This document shows, piece after piece, positions 50,088-58,742 of a stretch of DNA of 64,000 nucleotides. The stretch covers positions 124,001 through 188,000 of the forward strand of contig CAXXEO010000021.1 of the NCBI GenBank assembly GCA_963664585.2, written 5' to 3'. The notes beneath the pieces are model-generated. The model saw nothing but the letters and a program-made list of their open reading frames with translations, did not search any database and was not told the DNA's origin. How positions within the stretch are numbered: the stretch's first letter is position 1; each line of letters starts with the position of its first letter. The position numbers and the translations under genes were made by a program. The stretch is from G963664585 sp963664585 (GTDB lineage Bacteria; Bacillota; Clostridia; Oscillospirales; Ruminococcaceae).

Positions 50088-50858
50088 CTATATAAAAAAG
50101 TCATAAGCAATTTTGATAAATAGCAGCGTGACAACAACAATCATCATGGGGCGGATAATTTTCGCACCGTTTTTGAGGGCGAGACCGGAACCGAGCCAGC
50201 TTCCAAACATACCACAGGCAGCGGTGGGAATTGCATAGACTAAGAGCACCTTACCGGATAGCAAAAAGGTGATTACAGCGCCTACGGTACCCGCAATGTT
50301 GACAACTTTGGCCGTTCCCGAGGCGGTTAGCAGATCGAAGCCCACAACGGTTGAAAAGGCAATGATTAAAAATGTACCCGTCCCAGGCCCTAATAGCCCC
50401 TCGTATATACCGATCAGGAAGCCGATGGCGGCACATTTTGGAAGGATGCCGGTTATTTCTTTTTTCACCTGATCCGGCTCTTCAAGCTTTTGTTTGCGAA
50501 ACACGATAAAGACCGCAACAAAAGGCAAAACGGTAAGCATGACCAGTTGCAGGGTCCGACCAGACATCATCAGCGCAAGGTTGGCGCCAAGCAGAGAGCC
50601 AAAAAAAGAGGCAACCATGGCAATACCGGCCTCCCGCCACGCGATACACTTTCCAAAGCCATAGCGGTATATCGCGACGGAGGTACTTAAAATGCTGCTG
50701 AATTTAGCCGTACCCAGCGAAATATGAGGCGGAAACCCCAAAGCCAGATAAGCCGGAGCGGAAATGATTCCTCCCCCGCCGGCGATAGAATCCACAAAGG
50801 CCGCAAAACCCACGAAAAAGCAAAGAATCCCCAGCTTTAGAAAATCGACCTGCAACAT
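50088..50858 (-). CDS. TauE/SafE-family membrane exporter
   Basis: 256 residues with about eight hydrophobic helices. The signature 'FAAFVDSIAGGGGIISAPAYLALGFPPHISLGTAKFSS' in the first two helices and its repeat-related 'IGIYEGLLGPGTGTFLIIAFSTVVGFDLLTASGTAKVVNIAG' are typical. The family transports sulfite, sulfoacetate or related organic anions across the membrane. No sulfur genes lie next to it, so the substrate is open. Confidence 0.9.
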   Translation of the reverse strand: MLQVDFLKLGILCFFVGFAAFVDSIAGGGGIISAPAYLALGFPPHISLGTAKFSSILSTSVAIYRYGFGKCIAWREAGIAMVASFFGSLLGANLALMMSGRTLQLVMLTVLPFVAVFIVFRKQKLEEPDQVKKEITGILPKCAAIGFLIGIYEGLLGPGTGTFLIIAFSTVVGFDLLTASGTAKVVNIAGTVGAVITFLLSGKVLLVYAIPTAACGMFGSWLGSGLALKNGAKIIRPMMIVVVTLLFIKIAYDFFI

Positions 50859-50975
50859 GTTACACCCTTTCGCTTGTTATTGCGTGTTATCGCTACTATT
50901 GCAACAAAAAGCCTGCGAAGCGATTGCAATACAGTTTTTTCCTATAGCAATTCCATGTAAGATTGCGAAAGAGAC

Positions 50976-51014
50976 TGTCTGTCTTCCCCCGCCTTCGGCG
51001 GGGGAAGACAGACA
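50976..51014. repeat. perfect 18-base palindrome with the MITE core
   Basis: TGTCTGTCTTCCCCCGCC and its exact complement around TTC. The inner 11 bases of each arm are identical to the central hairpin of the 106-bp MITE, whereas the outer bases (GTCTGTC) resemble the palindromes at 37678 and 39417. Confidence 0.85.
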
Positions 51015-51201
51015 AACCAATTCTCCATCATAACTGGAAATGCTGTAATGCCACCGATAAGACGCGGTTTCTAATTTCACAAAATGCTTAACCTTATCAC
51101 AGTTCAGCAAATAAAGAGAAAAATATGAACGCTGTCTTTGCCATCGGGGGCGGGAAGACATAGAAATAAATCCGATTTATTTCTATCATGGCTAAATGCA
51201 G

Positions 51202-51840
51202 TCAGGAACTTTTTTGTGCAATTCCCTCTATACAATGTTTTTGATTTCCGTAATACAAAAAGGAATCTTCTTTGAGTTCTATTATACGGAAATCCCTCAA
51301 AAACCCGGCTATAGATTCCATACTGAAATATCTTTTGGTTACCCCGTCCCGGAGCAAATAATAATCATCCTCGATCTTTGAAACGACTTCATCTTTATCA
51401 TTTTCGCTGTATTCCCGTAAACTGTTAACCCTGAATATGAAATAACCACCATTCTCCAGAATATCAAAAATGTGGCGGTATACAAGCTTGGTGTCCTCTA
51501 TTGAAAAATAGTGTGTGCTTAAGCTGACCAGTACACACCCAATACTGCCTTTGGGGATCGGATACTCCTGCGTCAAATCAAAGCATTTCGTGGCAATGGA
51601 TTTGTTTGCAGCTTTTATCTGCTCGAGGACGATGGGTGAAAAATCACATGCAACGATATTGAAACCGTTTTTATATAAATACTGCGAATTCTGGCCTCTG
51701 CCGCAGCCCAAATCGATCATGGCAGTACTCTTTTTTTCAAGAAAGTACTGATCATATTTTGAGATCCAAACCTCTCTTGAACAGTCAGCTTTACAAGGAA
51801 TCGCACTAAAACGTTGGTTCCAAATATCGATTTGAGGCAT
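51202..51840 (-). CDS. class I SAM-dependent methyltransferase
   Basis: 212 residues from ATG 51840: 'PQIDIWNQRFSAIPCKADCS', motif I 'AMIDLGCGRGQNSQYLYKNGF', 'IVACDFSPIVLEQIKAANK', and 'VLVSLSTHYFSIEDTKLVYRHIFDILENGGYFIFRVNS'. It is similar to tellurite-resistance TehB-like or thiopurine-type enzymes. The substrate is unknown. AGGAG lies 11 bases upstream. AT-rich, part of the accessory stretch. Confidence 0.85.
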   Translation of the reverse strand: MPQIDIWNQRFSAIPCKADCSREVWISKYDQYFLEKKSTAMIDLGCGRGQNSQYLYKNGFNIVACDFSPIVLEQIKAANKSIATKCFDLTQEYPIPKGSIGCVLVSLSTHYFSIEDTKLVYRHIFDILENGGYFIFRVNSLREYSENDKDEVVSKIEDDYYLLRDGVTKRYFSMESIAGFLRDFRIIELKEDSFLYYGNQKHCIEGIAQKSS

Positions 51841-51892
51841 ATCACCCATCACTCCTATAAAACTGATACTTTTATAATATCACGCTAAACAA

Positions 51893-51943
51893 AAAAAGCC
51901 AACCGCATGCAATCTATAAACTACATGCAATCGGCTTCTTTCT
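51893..51943 (-). terminator. minus-strand terminator
   Basis: GCCGATTGCATG pairs with GCATGCGGTTGGC (wobbles), followed on the minus strand by TTTTTTTG. It lies behind the phosphodiesterase-like gene at 52001. Confidence 0.7.
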
Positions 51944-52000
51944 GCAAAAAGAATGCGTTTTCTGATTTATTTAGGTGCAAGTTTTAAGTGCGCAAAATAC

Positions 52001-52810
52001 TCATGCTCTTGAATTAAAGGCATAAAAATGGATGATATTCATATCTTCTGTCATGTCAAGTCCATGTGAACCACAATTTCCATCAATTTCATGACAACCA
52101 TGATCAGGCATGAACCCCAAAAAGGTATTATGTGTTATCCAGTGTTTCTTTATTTTATTTGCAGCATTTTCATAGAAATCTATGTTGCTTTTTAATTCCT
52201 CCATAGCTTCTTTTGACTCAGGACCGAATTTATGCATAGTAGAATCGTAGTTTCCGTTATAAACAACGATTAAGTCATACTCATCTTTTTCGATAAGCTC
52301 AAATGCTTTTTGATTTACATCTTTGACTGAATCAAATATATAATAATCCATTTTTCTCTCTAAAAAAATCATTGAAATGCTGTCGTTGCTAGTGGAAACC
52401 AAAGCAATTTTTTTACCAGCCTGTATAAGCATATCAAAGACAGTTTTCACTGTCAGCACCGGTTTTACATATGTTTGAATTCCATGAACATCAGGATTAA
52501 CTCCTGAGTACATAGAAGCGAAACAAACAGGGGTCACCGACGGCATTACGGATAGCATTGGCAGAGATATATCCGAACAGGAAAGTGCTTTTTCAAACAT
52601 ATTCGTGTATTTTTGAAAAAGCCACATTGCTACAGCATCCGGATTATAAAGAAAAACTCTATCTGCTTTTTCATTTTTAAATTGTTTTTGTGCTTTCTTC
52701 ATTAAAACATCGATCGGATGACAGAATTCACTTGAGCCGTCTATGCCCATAATAGAGGTGATTGTTGAAGCCATTGATGTTATACAAAGGGAATTGTACA
52801 TGCTGTCCAT
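52001..52810 (-). CDS. alkaline phosphatase superfamily phosphodiesterase-like protein
   Basis: 269 residues from ATG 52810 (GAGGTG upstream). 'LPMLSVMPSVTPVCFASMYSGVNPDVHGI' has the Thr/Ser and Pro-x-x-T layout of type I phosphodiesterase/nucleotide pyrophosphatases. 'YDLIVVYNGNYDSTMHKFGPES' (D-x-x-x-H) and 'GFMPDHGCHEIDGNCGSHGLDMTEDMNIIHF' (D-H-G) give metal ligands. It probably hydrolyses phosphate esters. The conserved N-terminal metal-binding Asp is not obvious, so activity is uncertain. Confidence 0.75.
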   Translation of the reverse strand: MDSMYNSLCITSMASTITSIMGIDGSSEFCHPIDVLMKKAQKQFKNEKADRVFLYNPDAVAMWLFQKYTNMFEKALSCSDISLPMLSVMPSVTPVCFASMYSGVNPDVHGIQTYVKPVLTVKTVFDMLIQAGKKIALVSTSNDSISMIFLERKMDYYIFDSVKDVNQKAFELIEKDEYDLIVVYNGNYDSTMHKFGPESKEAMEELKSNIDFYENAANKIKKHWITHNTFLGFMPDHGCHEIDGNCGSHGLDMTEDMNIIHFYAFNSRA

Positions 52811-52996
52811 AATAAATCGCACCTCACATAATATAAATGATCTAACAATAACTATATCACTAAAAATAAGGAAAGCAACATACAGGCTCAAGGATTAGAT
52901 TTTGTATTATGCTTATAATATCTTTTTTTCAGCTCTTGTTTAATAAGTTTAGCAACCGTTTCTGCAAAGCTTTCTGGTATGGGCTCTCAAAAATTG

Positions 52997-53102
52997 TATA
53001 GCCAATTAACTTAAAAAGTGGCTATAGTTAAAACGTCATTTTCTTCCCCCGCCTTCGGCGGGGGAAGAAATCACAAGCTTGTTTTCAAGCTAATCAACTA
53101 TA
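52997..53102 (-). mobile_element. 106-bp palindromic MITE, copy 8 (reverse)
   Basis: Full length; one substitution in the TATAGCC arm (AAAAAGTGG) and one at the other end (AAGCTAATC). It lies between L25 and the accessory region. Confidence 0.93.
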
Positions 53103-53130
53103 GTATCCTGGTTGGTTTGCCCAGAGAAAA

Positions 53131-53164
53131 TAAAAATCCCCGCTGCAGAAATACCGTAGCGGGG
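53131..53164 (-). terminator. L25 terminator
   Basis: CCCCGCT / AGCGGGG around a 13-base loop, followed on the minus strand by ATTTTTATTTT. It lies 65 bases behind the L25 stop. Confidence 0.75.
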
Positions 53165-53228
53165 ACAGACGAGAAAGGTGTGCTATTTAATTTAGCCTCA
53201 CTTGTTTGTACAATTGTTTCTTTATTCT

Positions 53229-53813
53229 TTATTTTTCGACTGTCTTATCTTTTTCAGGTTCCTCAACGATCTCTTCTTTGATAGTCTTGATAACGGCATA
53301 AATCTCATGCTCAGAATCAAGTATTTTGATCTCTGGTGGCAGGTGAAAATCGATAGCGGTGATGTTCTCTCCGGATTCTTTTTCTGAGACGTCGGCTACG
53401 ACCTCATCAGGCATAAGCGCCGCTTTTCCCGCAACTTCGACGTCTGATTTATAAACCTGGACATGAAGCAGTCTGTGTTCCAAATCAACATGGCCAGGAA
53501 ATGTAATAGGCAACTGCATTTTGACTTCTTGATCATTTGAGACCAGTTGGATTGCAACATGAATGATTTTTCCTTCTGGAGGATGCTTTTGAATTTCCTT
53601 AATGAAACCGAATTTTTTTTCAGTTCCGAATTCAACCCACATTTTGGCATTTGCCCCGTGCTTTGAAATGATTTTGGTCAGCGCTACAGTTTCAAATTTC
53701 ACGGTGGCAGAAGCTCTACCAGGCCCGTTAAGAACACCTGGAATAAAACCTGCTGCCAAGACTTTATTAGGTTGTTCGCTTCTTTCCATCGCTTTTAAAA
53801 TTGTCTCTTCCAT
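53229..53813 (-). CDS. rplY: 50S ribosomal protein L25/general stress protein Ctc
   Basis: 194 residues: N-terminal 5S rRNA-binding domain ('NKVLAAGFIPGVLNGPGRASATVKFE') and C-terminal TL5-like beta domain ('FPGHVDLEHRLLHVQVYKSDVEVAGKAALMPDEV', 'ITAIDFHLPPEIKI'), with an acidic tail. It binds 5S rRNA; in Bacillus the Ctc form is a stress protein. I chose ATG 53813 (AAGGAGTG upstream). It has its own terminator. Confidence 0.9.
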   Translation of the reverse strand: MEETILKAMERSEQPNKVLAAGFIPGVLNGPGRASATVKFETVALTKIISKHGANAKMWVEFGTEKKFGFIKEIQKHPPEGKIIHVAIQLVSNDQEVKMQLPITFPGHVDLEHRLLHVQVYKSDVEVAGKAALMPDEVVADVSEKESGENITAIDFHLPPEIKILDSEHEIYAVIKTIKEEIVEEPEKDKTVEK

Positions 53814-54232
53814 AAAAACACTCCTTTTGGCTTCCGGCCATTGTCTATAACAATTTCGAACTGTCACTCTAATGCTATACTTATATTGTCCGAAGTCAAG
53901 TCATGTTAATCGTGTAAATCCAGAATAACCTTGGTTACAGGTGCGATGTTGTTCTTGAATTTGATCTAATTATTAACATTTGTACGATCAAATGATGCTC
54001 GAACTGATACTGGATATGGCTTGTCCAGTACAAATTTCCACATATTCCTTATGACGCTTAAGTATCAGATTCTGCTGAGAGAAAAATAAAAATTACTTCT
54101 TAAAATATTTTTTAAAAAGCAGTGAATTTAAAGAAATAGATGAATTTCTCCCCGAGACTTCGATTTTTGTAGTGTCAAATGCTGAGAGAGGGTGTCACAC
54201 GCATTCATTGTATTATGACTTTTTCAATGATC
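53814..54232. other. AT-rich intergenic region
   Basis: No gene or recognisable element was seen before MITE copy 9. Confidence 0.4.
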
Positions 54233-54337
54233 TATAGTTGATTAATTTGAAAACAAGCTTGTGATTTCTTCCCCGCCTTCGGCGGGGGAAGAAAATGACG
54301 TTTTAACTATAGCCAGTTTTTAAGTGATTTGGCTATA
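54233..54337 (+). mobile_element. 106-bp palindromic MITE, copy 9 (forward)
   Basis: Near-full length, with one C missing from the left core arm (CTTCCCCGCC) and AAGTGATTTGGCTATA at the right end. Confidence 0.92.
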
Positions 54338-54405
54338 AAGGCAAACCTTGCCAATAAAATCCCAAAAATTCCACTTCAAGTGCCAAACAGCGCAGTCTTT
54401 AACAT

Positions 54406-54440
54406 ATAAAAACCCCCGTAATATCTCATAATTACGGGGG
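54406..54440 (-). terminator. terminator of the tRNA operon
   Basis: Perfect ten-base stem CCCCCGTAAT / ATTACGGGGG with an eight-base loop, followed on the minus strand by TTTTTATA. It lies eight bases behind the CCA of tRNA-Gln. Confidence 0.85.
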
Positions 54441-54447
54441 TTTTATT

Positions 54448-54523
54448 TGGTTGGGCTGGATGGATTCGGACCATCGGAATGACGGAGTCAAAGCCCGTTG
54501 CCTTACCGCTTGGCTACAGCCCA
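54448..54523 (-). tRNA. tRNA-Gln (anticodon TTG)
   Basis: Acceptor TGGGCTG with CAGCCCA, anticodon loop CTTTGAC giving TTG, T-loop GTCCGAATC, and an encoded CCA. Last gene of the four-tRNA unit. Confidence 0.93.
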
Positions 54524-54570
54524 CTATGAGGAGATAGTAAAAAAAGGCTTGCGCCTCTTTTTATTTAAAT

Positions 54571-54647
54571 TGGGGTGGATAATCGGATTCGAACCGACGG
54601 CCTCTAGGGCCACAACCTAGCGCTCTAACCAACTGAGCTATACCCAC
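54571..54647 (-). tRNA. tRNA-His (anticodon GTG)
   Basis: Acceptor GTGGGTA with TATCCAC, an extra G at position -1 opposite C73 as expected for histidine tRNA, loop TTGTGGC giving GTG, encoded CCA. Confidence 0.94.
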
Positions 54648-54653
54648 CACGGA

Positions 54654-54730
54654 TGGCGCGCCAGAAGAGACTCGAACTCCCGACCTACTGCTTAGAAGGC
54701 AGTTGCTCTATCCGGCTGAGCTACTGGCGC
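54654..54730 (-). tRNA. tRNA-Arg (anticodon TCT)
   Basis: Acceptor GCGCCAG with CTGGCGC, loop CTTCTAA giving TCT, T-loop GTTCGAGTC, encoded CCA. Confidence 0.94.
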
Positions 54731-54752
54731 ATCGTCTGAAACAAAAATATGA

Positions 54753-54826
<74 letters not shown>

Positions 54827-54860
54827 ACATATTTTTGCAGCGAAATTCATTTTAGCAAAA

Positions 54861-55565
54861 TTATTCCGGTTTGTCAACAGACAAATGCGCAATATTAAGC
54901 ATTCCTAAAACAATTGAAGCGGATTGATTCGCTGCCCGTTCTTTAAAATCATAATAAACCGTACCAGCGCTGTCATCCGCCGAGTCGGACATTGTACGTA
55001 TAATCAGGAACGGTGTTGCATTCATATAAGCGGCCTGAGCCACGGCGGCTCCCTCCATTTCTACACACACGGGGGAAAGGCGCGCGACAATTTGCGCTTT
55101 TTGCGCGTGGCTGGATACAAAGACGTCACCGGTGGCGACAAGCCCTGTGGTATAGTTGAATTTACGGTCCTGCATGGTCTCACAAGCCGTTACAGCCAGC
55201 TCCAACAGGTCTTCATCCGCGTCAAAAACCGAGCGGAAAGGATAGAACTCTTCCATCAAAGGTTCGGTATCATGAAAACCCGCCTTGGAGGATATGACGA
55301 CGTCAAGAACCCCGATCCCCTCAGCCATAGCCCCCGCGATACCCAGGTTTACAACACAGTCCGCGCCGAAATCCCGGATCAGCGACGCTGTGGACAGTGC
55401 GGCGTTCACCTTGCCCACGCTGCAGCACACCAAAACGACATCTTCCCCTTCTATGGTTCCCTGTAAGAACTGTGTTCCATACAGTTCTGTCGTAGATTGA
55501 AGATCCATTTGCGCCCTGAGAAGGGCAACCTCCTCTTTCATAGCGCCCATGATTCCCCACTTCAT
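54861..55565 (-). CDS. mtnN: 5'-methylthioadenosine/S-adenosylhomocysteine nucleosidase
   Basis: 234 residues. 'MKWGIMGAMKEEVALLRAQM' and 'VLVCCSVGKVNAALSTASLIRDF' form the nucleoside phosphorylase fold, 'VNLGIAGAM' follows, and 'VCVEMEGAAVAQAAYM' plus 'IIRTMSDSADDSA' carry the active-site Glu and Asp. It removes adenine from MTA and SAH, recycling products of the many methyltransferases. It reads toward the tRNA cluster and may be co-transcribed. Confidence 0.95.
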   Translation of the reverse strand: MKWGIMGAMKEEVALLRAQMDLQSTTELYGTQFLQGTIEGEDVVLVCCSVGKVNAALSTASLIRDFGADCVVNLGIAGAMAEGIGVLDVVISSKAGFHDTEPLMEEFYPFRSVFDADEDLLELAVTACETMQDRKFNYTTGLVATGDVFVSSHAQKAQIVARLSPVCVEMEGAAVAQAAYMNATPFLIIRTMSDSADDSAGTVYYDFKERAANQSASIVLGMLNIAHLSVDKPE

Positions 55566-55736
55566 ATAAATCGTCCTTTCCTTTGCCGATAACCGGCATA
55601 TATCGTCATTTGCTCTCTTTACAGATAGGCACTGCGTTTATTCCCCGCCTGTGACGGGGAAAAGATATAGATAACATTTGCGCTAACCCCATCCTTACCC
55701 CGTCTGCTATAGGAAAAAAGGATGCAAAAAAGCTTA

Positions 55737-57173
55737 TTACGCCTTTGCGGATAAATCTTCCTTATGCCATTTGATCCCTTGGGGAGTGTCCTCAAGGACG
55801 ATATTCATTGACTTAAGCTGATCGCGAATGGCATCCGCCGTTTTAAAATCCTTTGTTTTTCTGGCCTGCTGGCGTTTTTCGATCAGTTCTTCGACTTCCG
55901 CATCCAGCTCTTTTTTCTGGCGGTTATAGCATAAGTTTAAAACACCGGTCAATTCATCAAAAAGGTCAGCTGCACTCTGCAACATCTCTTTTGTTCTTTG
56001 TTTTGATAAAAAAGGTATTGATCTCACGAACCAGTTCGAAGATGACGGCAATGGCGTCCGCCGTGTTGAGGGTCATCGTCCATGGCAGCGATAAAGGCTT
56101 CGCGGTAGTCTCGGGCCGAAGAGGTGAACTCTGCATCCGCATTGACATCCTCTGTGGTGGCAATCGCATTTTTTCAAGGCGAAAATCAATGTTATCCCGG
56201 CAGGTATAAAGCCGATCCAGCGCGGCGCGGCACTGCTCGATCACGTCATAGCTATAGTTGATCGGGCTTCTGTAATGGGCCTGGAGCATCATAAACCGAA
56301 TCGGCTCATAGCCGAATTTGTTTGCCACATCGCGAGTGGTAAAAAAAGTTGCCTAAGGACTTACTCATTTTTTCGGTTATCGACGTTAATAAAGCCGTTA
56401 TGCATCCAATAGCGGGCATAATCGCCCTTGACACAGCACTCAGCCTGCGCGATCTCATTTTCATGATGGGGAAAAATCAAATCCTGTCCCCCGCAATGAA
56501 TGTCGATATTCTCACCAAGATGTTTTCTGATCATCGCCGTACATTCGATGTGCCAGCCCGGTCTTCCCTCGCCCCAGGGAGAGGTCCAACTGGGTTCGCC
56601 CGGCTTTGCGGCCTTCCACAATACAAAATCCAAAGGATCCTCTTTGCATGAATCTACATCCACGCGGCTGCCGGATTCCAGATCCTCCAACGGCTGATGA
56701 GAGAGCTTGCCATAGCCGGGGAAACGGCGTGAACGAAAATACACATCACCATTCACCTGATAAGCAAATCCAGCATCCTCGATCCCTTTGACGATGGCAA
56801 TGATCTCATCCATCGTCTCGGTGGCCTTTGGATGTATGGTCGCCGGACGTACGCCCAGACCATTGGCGTCGATCCAGTATTCTTTGATATACCGCTCGGC
56901 CACCTCTTTAACGGTAATACCCTCGTCATTGGCTTTATTAATAAGCTTGTCGTCGATATCGGTAAAGTTCTGCACAAAGACAACCTCATAGCCCCTCCAC
57001 TCAAGATAGCGGCGCAGGGTGTCAAAAACACAGATCGGACGCGCATTTCCGATATGAATAAAGTTATAGACGGTGGGCCCACAGGCGTACATTTTCACCT
57101 TGCCCGGCTCGAGGGTAACAAAATCTTCCTTTGCTCGTGTAAGCGTATTGTATACTTTCATAAATCCATCCAT
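55737..57173 (-). pseudogene. cysS: cysteinyl-tRNA synthetase, broken by five homopolymer indels
   Basis: The N-terminal 270 residues are intact: HIGH motif 'FIHIGNARPICVFDTLRRYL', the zinc-site Cys in 'MYACGPTVYN', and 'GWHIECTAMIRKHLGENIDIHCGGQDLIFPHHENEIAQAE'. After 'FINVDNRK' the frame shifts five times in 365 bases. The sites are: an extra T at 56368-56373 (before the KMSKS loop), an extra A at 56341-56347, a missing T at 56169-56174, an extra G at 56070-56072 and an extra A at 56008-56013. Corrected, it gives a normal 477-residue enzyme including 'KMSKSLGN'. No substitutions disturb conserved residues. It is expected to be essential and lies 18 bases behind cysE, under the Cys T-box. 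Confidence 0.9.
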
Positions 57174-57191
57174 TCCGCCGTTAATCCGGCA

Positions 57192-57866
57192 TTAATTTCC
57201 TGTTTTCAAACTGCTCTGTGCTTTGCCAAACTTCAGCTCGGTGAACATTATTTCCAGGTCTTCCACCCGGCCAAGCAGCTTTTGTATCTCCAATGCGACA
57301 GGATCTGCTATGTGGACGTGATCCAGATCAGCATTATGGCCCACCTTTTCACCCCGGTTAGACACGATGCGTGCCGGTATGCCGACAGCAGTACAACCAG
57401 CCGGTATCGGCCCCAAAACCACAGCGTTGGCCGCGATTTTCGCCCCCATTCCTACGGTAAAAGGACCAAGAATTTTCGCCCCGCTTCCCACAAGCACCCC
57501 TGCCTCTAGTGTAGGATGGCGCTTGCCTTTATCCTTTCCTGTCCCCCCCAGTGTAGCGCCCTGGTAAATGGTGCAATCGTCACCAACTTCGGCCGTTTCG
57601 CCGATCACAACGCCCGAACCGTGATCAATCAGGATTCCCCTTCCAATTTTCGCCCCAGGGTGTATCTCTATCCCTGTAAGGAATTTGCAGAATTGTGAAA
57701 TCATCCTTGCGATCAAAAAATATTTTTGATTATAAAGCCAGTGAGCGGCTCTGTGCATCATCAGCGCGTGCAACCCTGAGTAGAGAAGAAGAACCTCCAG
57801 TGCATTGCGAGCAGCGGGGTCTCTCTCTTTGATAGCCGCAATATCTCTTTTTAAACCATTAAACAA
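57192..57866 (-). CDS. cysE: serine O-acetyltransferase
   Basis: 224 residues. The N-terminal helical domain is followed by left-handed beta-helix hexapeptide repeats ('IEIHPGAKIGRGILIDHGSGVVIGETAEVGDDCTIYQGATLGG') with the catalytic Asp-His pair, and 'VLVGSGAKILGPFTVGMGAKIAANAVVL'. It makes O-acetylserine, the cysteine precursor. It forms an operon with cysS. The leader carries a T-box with a cysteine (UGC) specifier 590 bases upstream. Confidence 0.95.
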   Translation of the reverse strand: MFNGLKRDIAAIKERDPAARNALEVLLLYSGLHALMMHRAAHWLYNQKYFLIARMISQFCKFLTGIEIHPGAKIGRGILIDHGSGVVIGETAEVGDDCTIYQGATLGGTGKDKGKRHPTLEAGVLVGSGAKILGPFTVGMGAKIAANAVVLGPIPAGCTAVGIPARIVSNRGEKVGHNADLDHVHIADPVALEIQKLLGRVEDLEIMFTELKFGKAQSSLKTGN

Positions 57867-58295
57867 ATGACTACCTCCCTTGAGAATAACAACCGGCCAC
57901 TTCTATGTCAATATGGCAGGCACAAAATGGCATTTCTAAAATCCTGAAACTGATCATAAACCACATGAGCAGATTAGAAATAATAGATAACTTCTGTATC
58001 CGACTTTTTTATATCCCTTCCTTGGTCTGCAGTGGAAAAGGATACAATGAATGCAGTTTCTATTTAAAAACAATGTCTTGTATGATTCGTTTTCTTTTTC
58101 CCAACGCATGCCGTGGGAAAAAAACACAAGGAACAATTTTTTAACTTTTAAAAACTTCAACATCGGCCTCGGAGGGTTAACCCATTTGCTTTCAATAGAT
58201 TTTTTCCGGTACGGATGATAGAGAAACCGTCCTTATAGTGTTGACAGATTCTATGCAAACTCAAGCCCCCATCTCCTGATTATAGTAGCATCTCC
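57867..58295. other. long cysE leader between MITE copy 10 and the start codon
   Basis: 430 bases without a gene or a recognisable structure. If the T-box controls cysE, this and the MITE are part of a 600-base untranslated region. Confidence 0.5.
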
Positions 58296-58401
58296 TATAG
58301 CCAATTAACTTAAAAACTGGCTATATGTAAAACGTCATTTTCCTCCCCCGTCTTCGGCGGGGGAGGAAATCACAAGCTTGTTTTCAAGTTAATCAACTAT
58401 A
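58296..58401 (-). mobile_element. 106-bp palindromic MITE, copy 10 (reverse)
   Basis: Full length. Core arms CCTCCCCCGTC and GGCGGGGGAGG carry compensating changes outside the loop. It lies between the T-box terminator and cysE. Confidence 0.92.
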
Positions 58402-58456
58402 CATGAAAAAAAGTTCTTCTGTGTTTCATCCTGTCTTTGGAGAAAAAAACAATATA

Positions 58457-58678
58457 AAAAAAGAAAACCGCCTTCGTCCCTTAATGGGACGGAGGCGGCA
58501 TTTACGCGGTTCCACTCCGAATTATACTCAGACCCTTAACGCGGGTGGACGTGACCGGGATACTCGGCAGAGCCTTTGTCCTGGCATGCTGGCGGGTGCA
58601 TTTTTTCAAAACCCGTAGCAGGACAGCTCTCAGCATTTACTGTCTTCTCTGTTGCTGGTGTTTCGAATACTTATCCCG
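58457..58678 (-). promoter_or_regulatory. T-box riboswitch, tRNA-Cys specific
   Basis: The T-box core GGAGTGGAACCGCG is at 58505-58518. The terminator stem CCGCCTTCGTCCC/GGGACGGAGGCGG (58468-58498) is followed by a long T-run. In stem I the CGGG/CCCG base (58675-58678 with 58593-58596) encloses a specifier loop with AGTA on the 5' side and GAA...UGC-A on the 3' side. The codon UGC at 58598-58600 means cysteine. Uncharged tRNA-Cys would favour the antiterminator and open cysE-cysS. Confidence 0.92.
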
Positions 58679-58707
58679 TTAAACGCATCTAAACTATATT
58701 ATGAAGA

Positions 58708-58736
58708 AGCATACCATTTTTGTGTTCGTTTTTCAA
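58708..58736 (-). promoter_or_regulatory. probable promoter of the T-box leader
   Basis: On the minus strand TTGAAA, 17-base spacer, TATGCT, about 30 bases upstream of stem I. It lies directly behind the pgsA stop. Confidence 0.5.
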
Positions 58737-58742
58737 GTGCTT

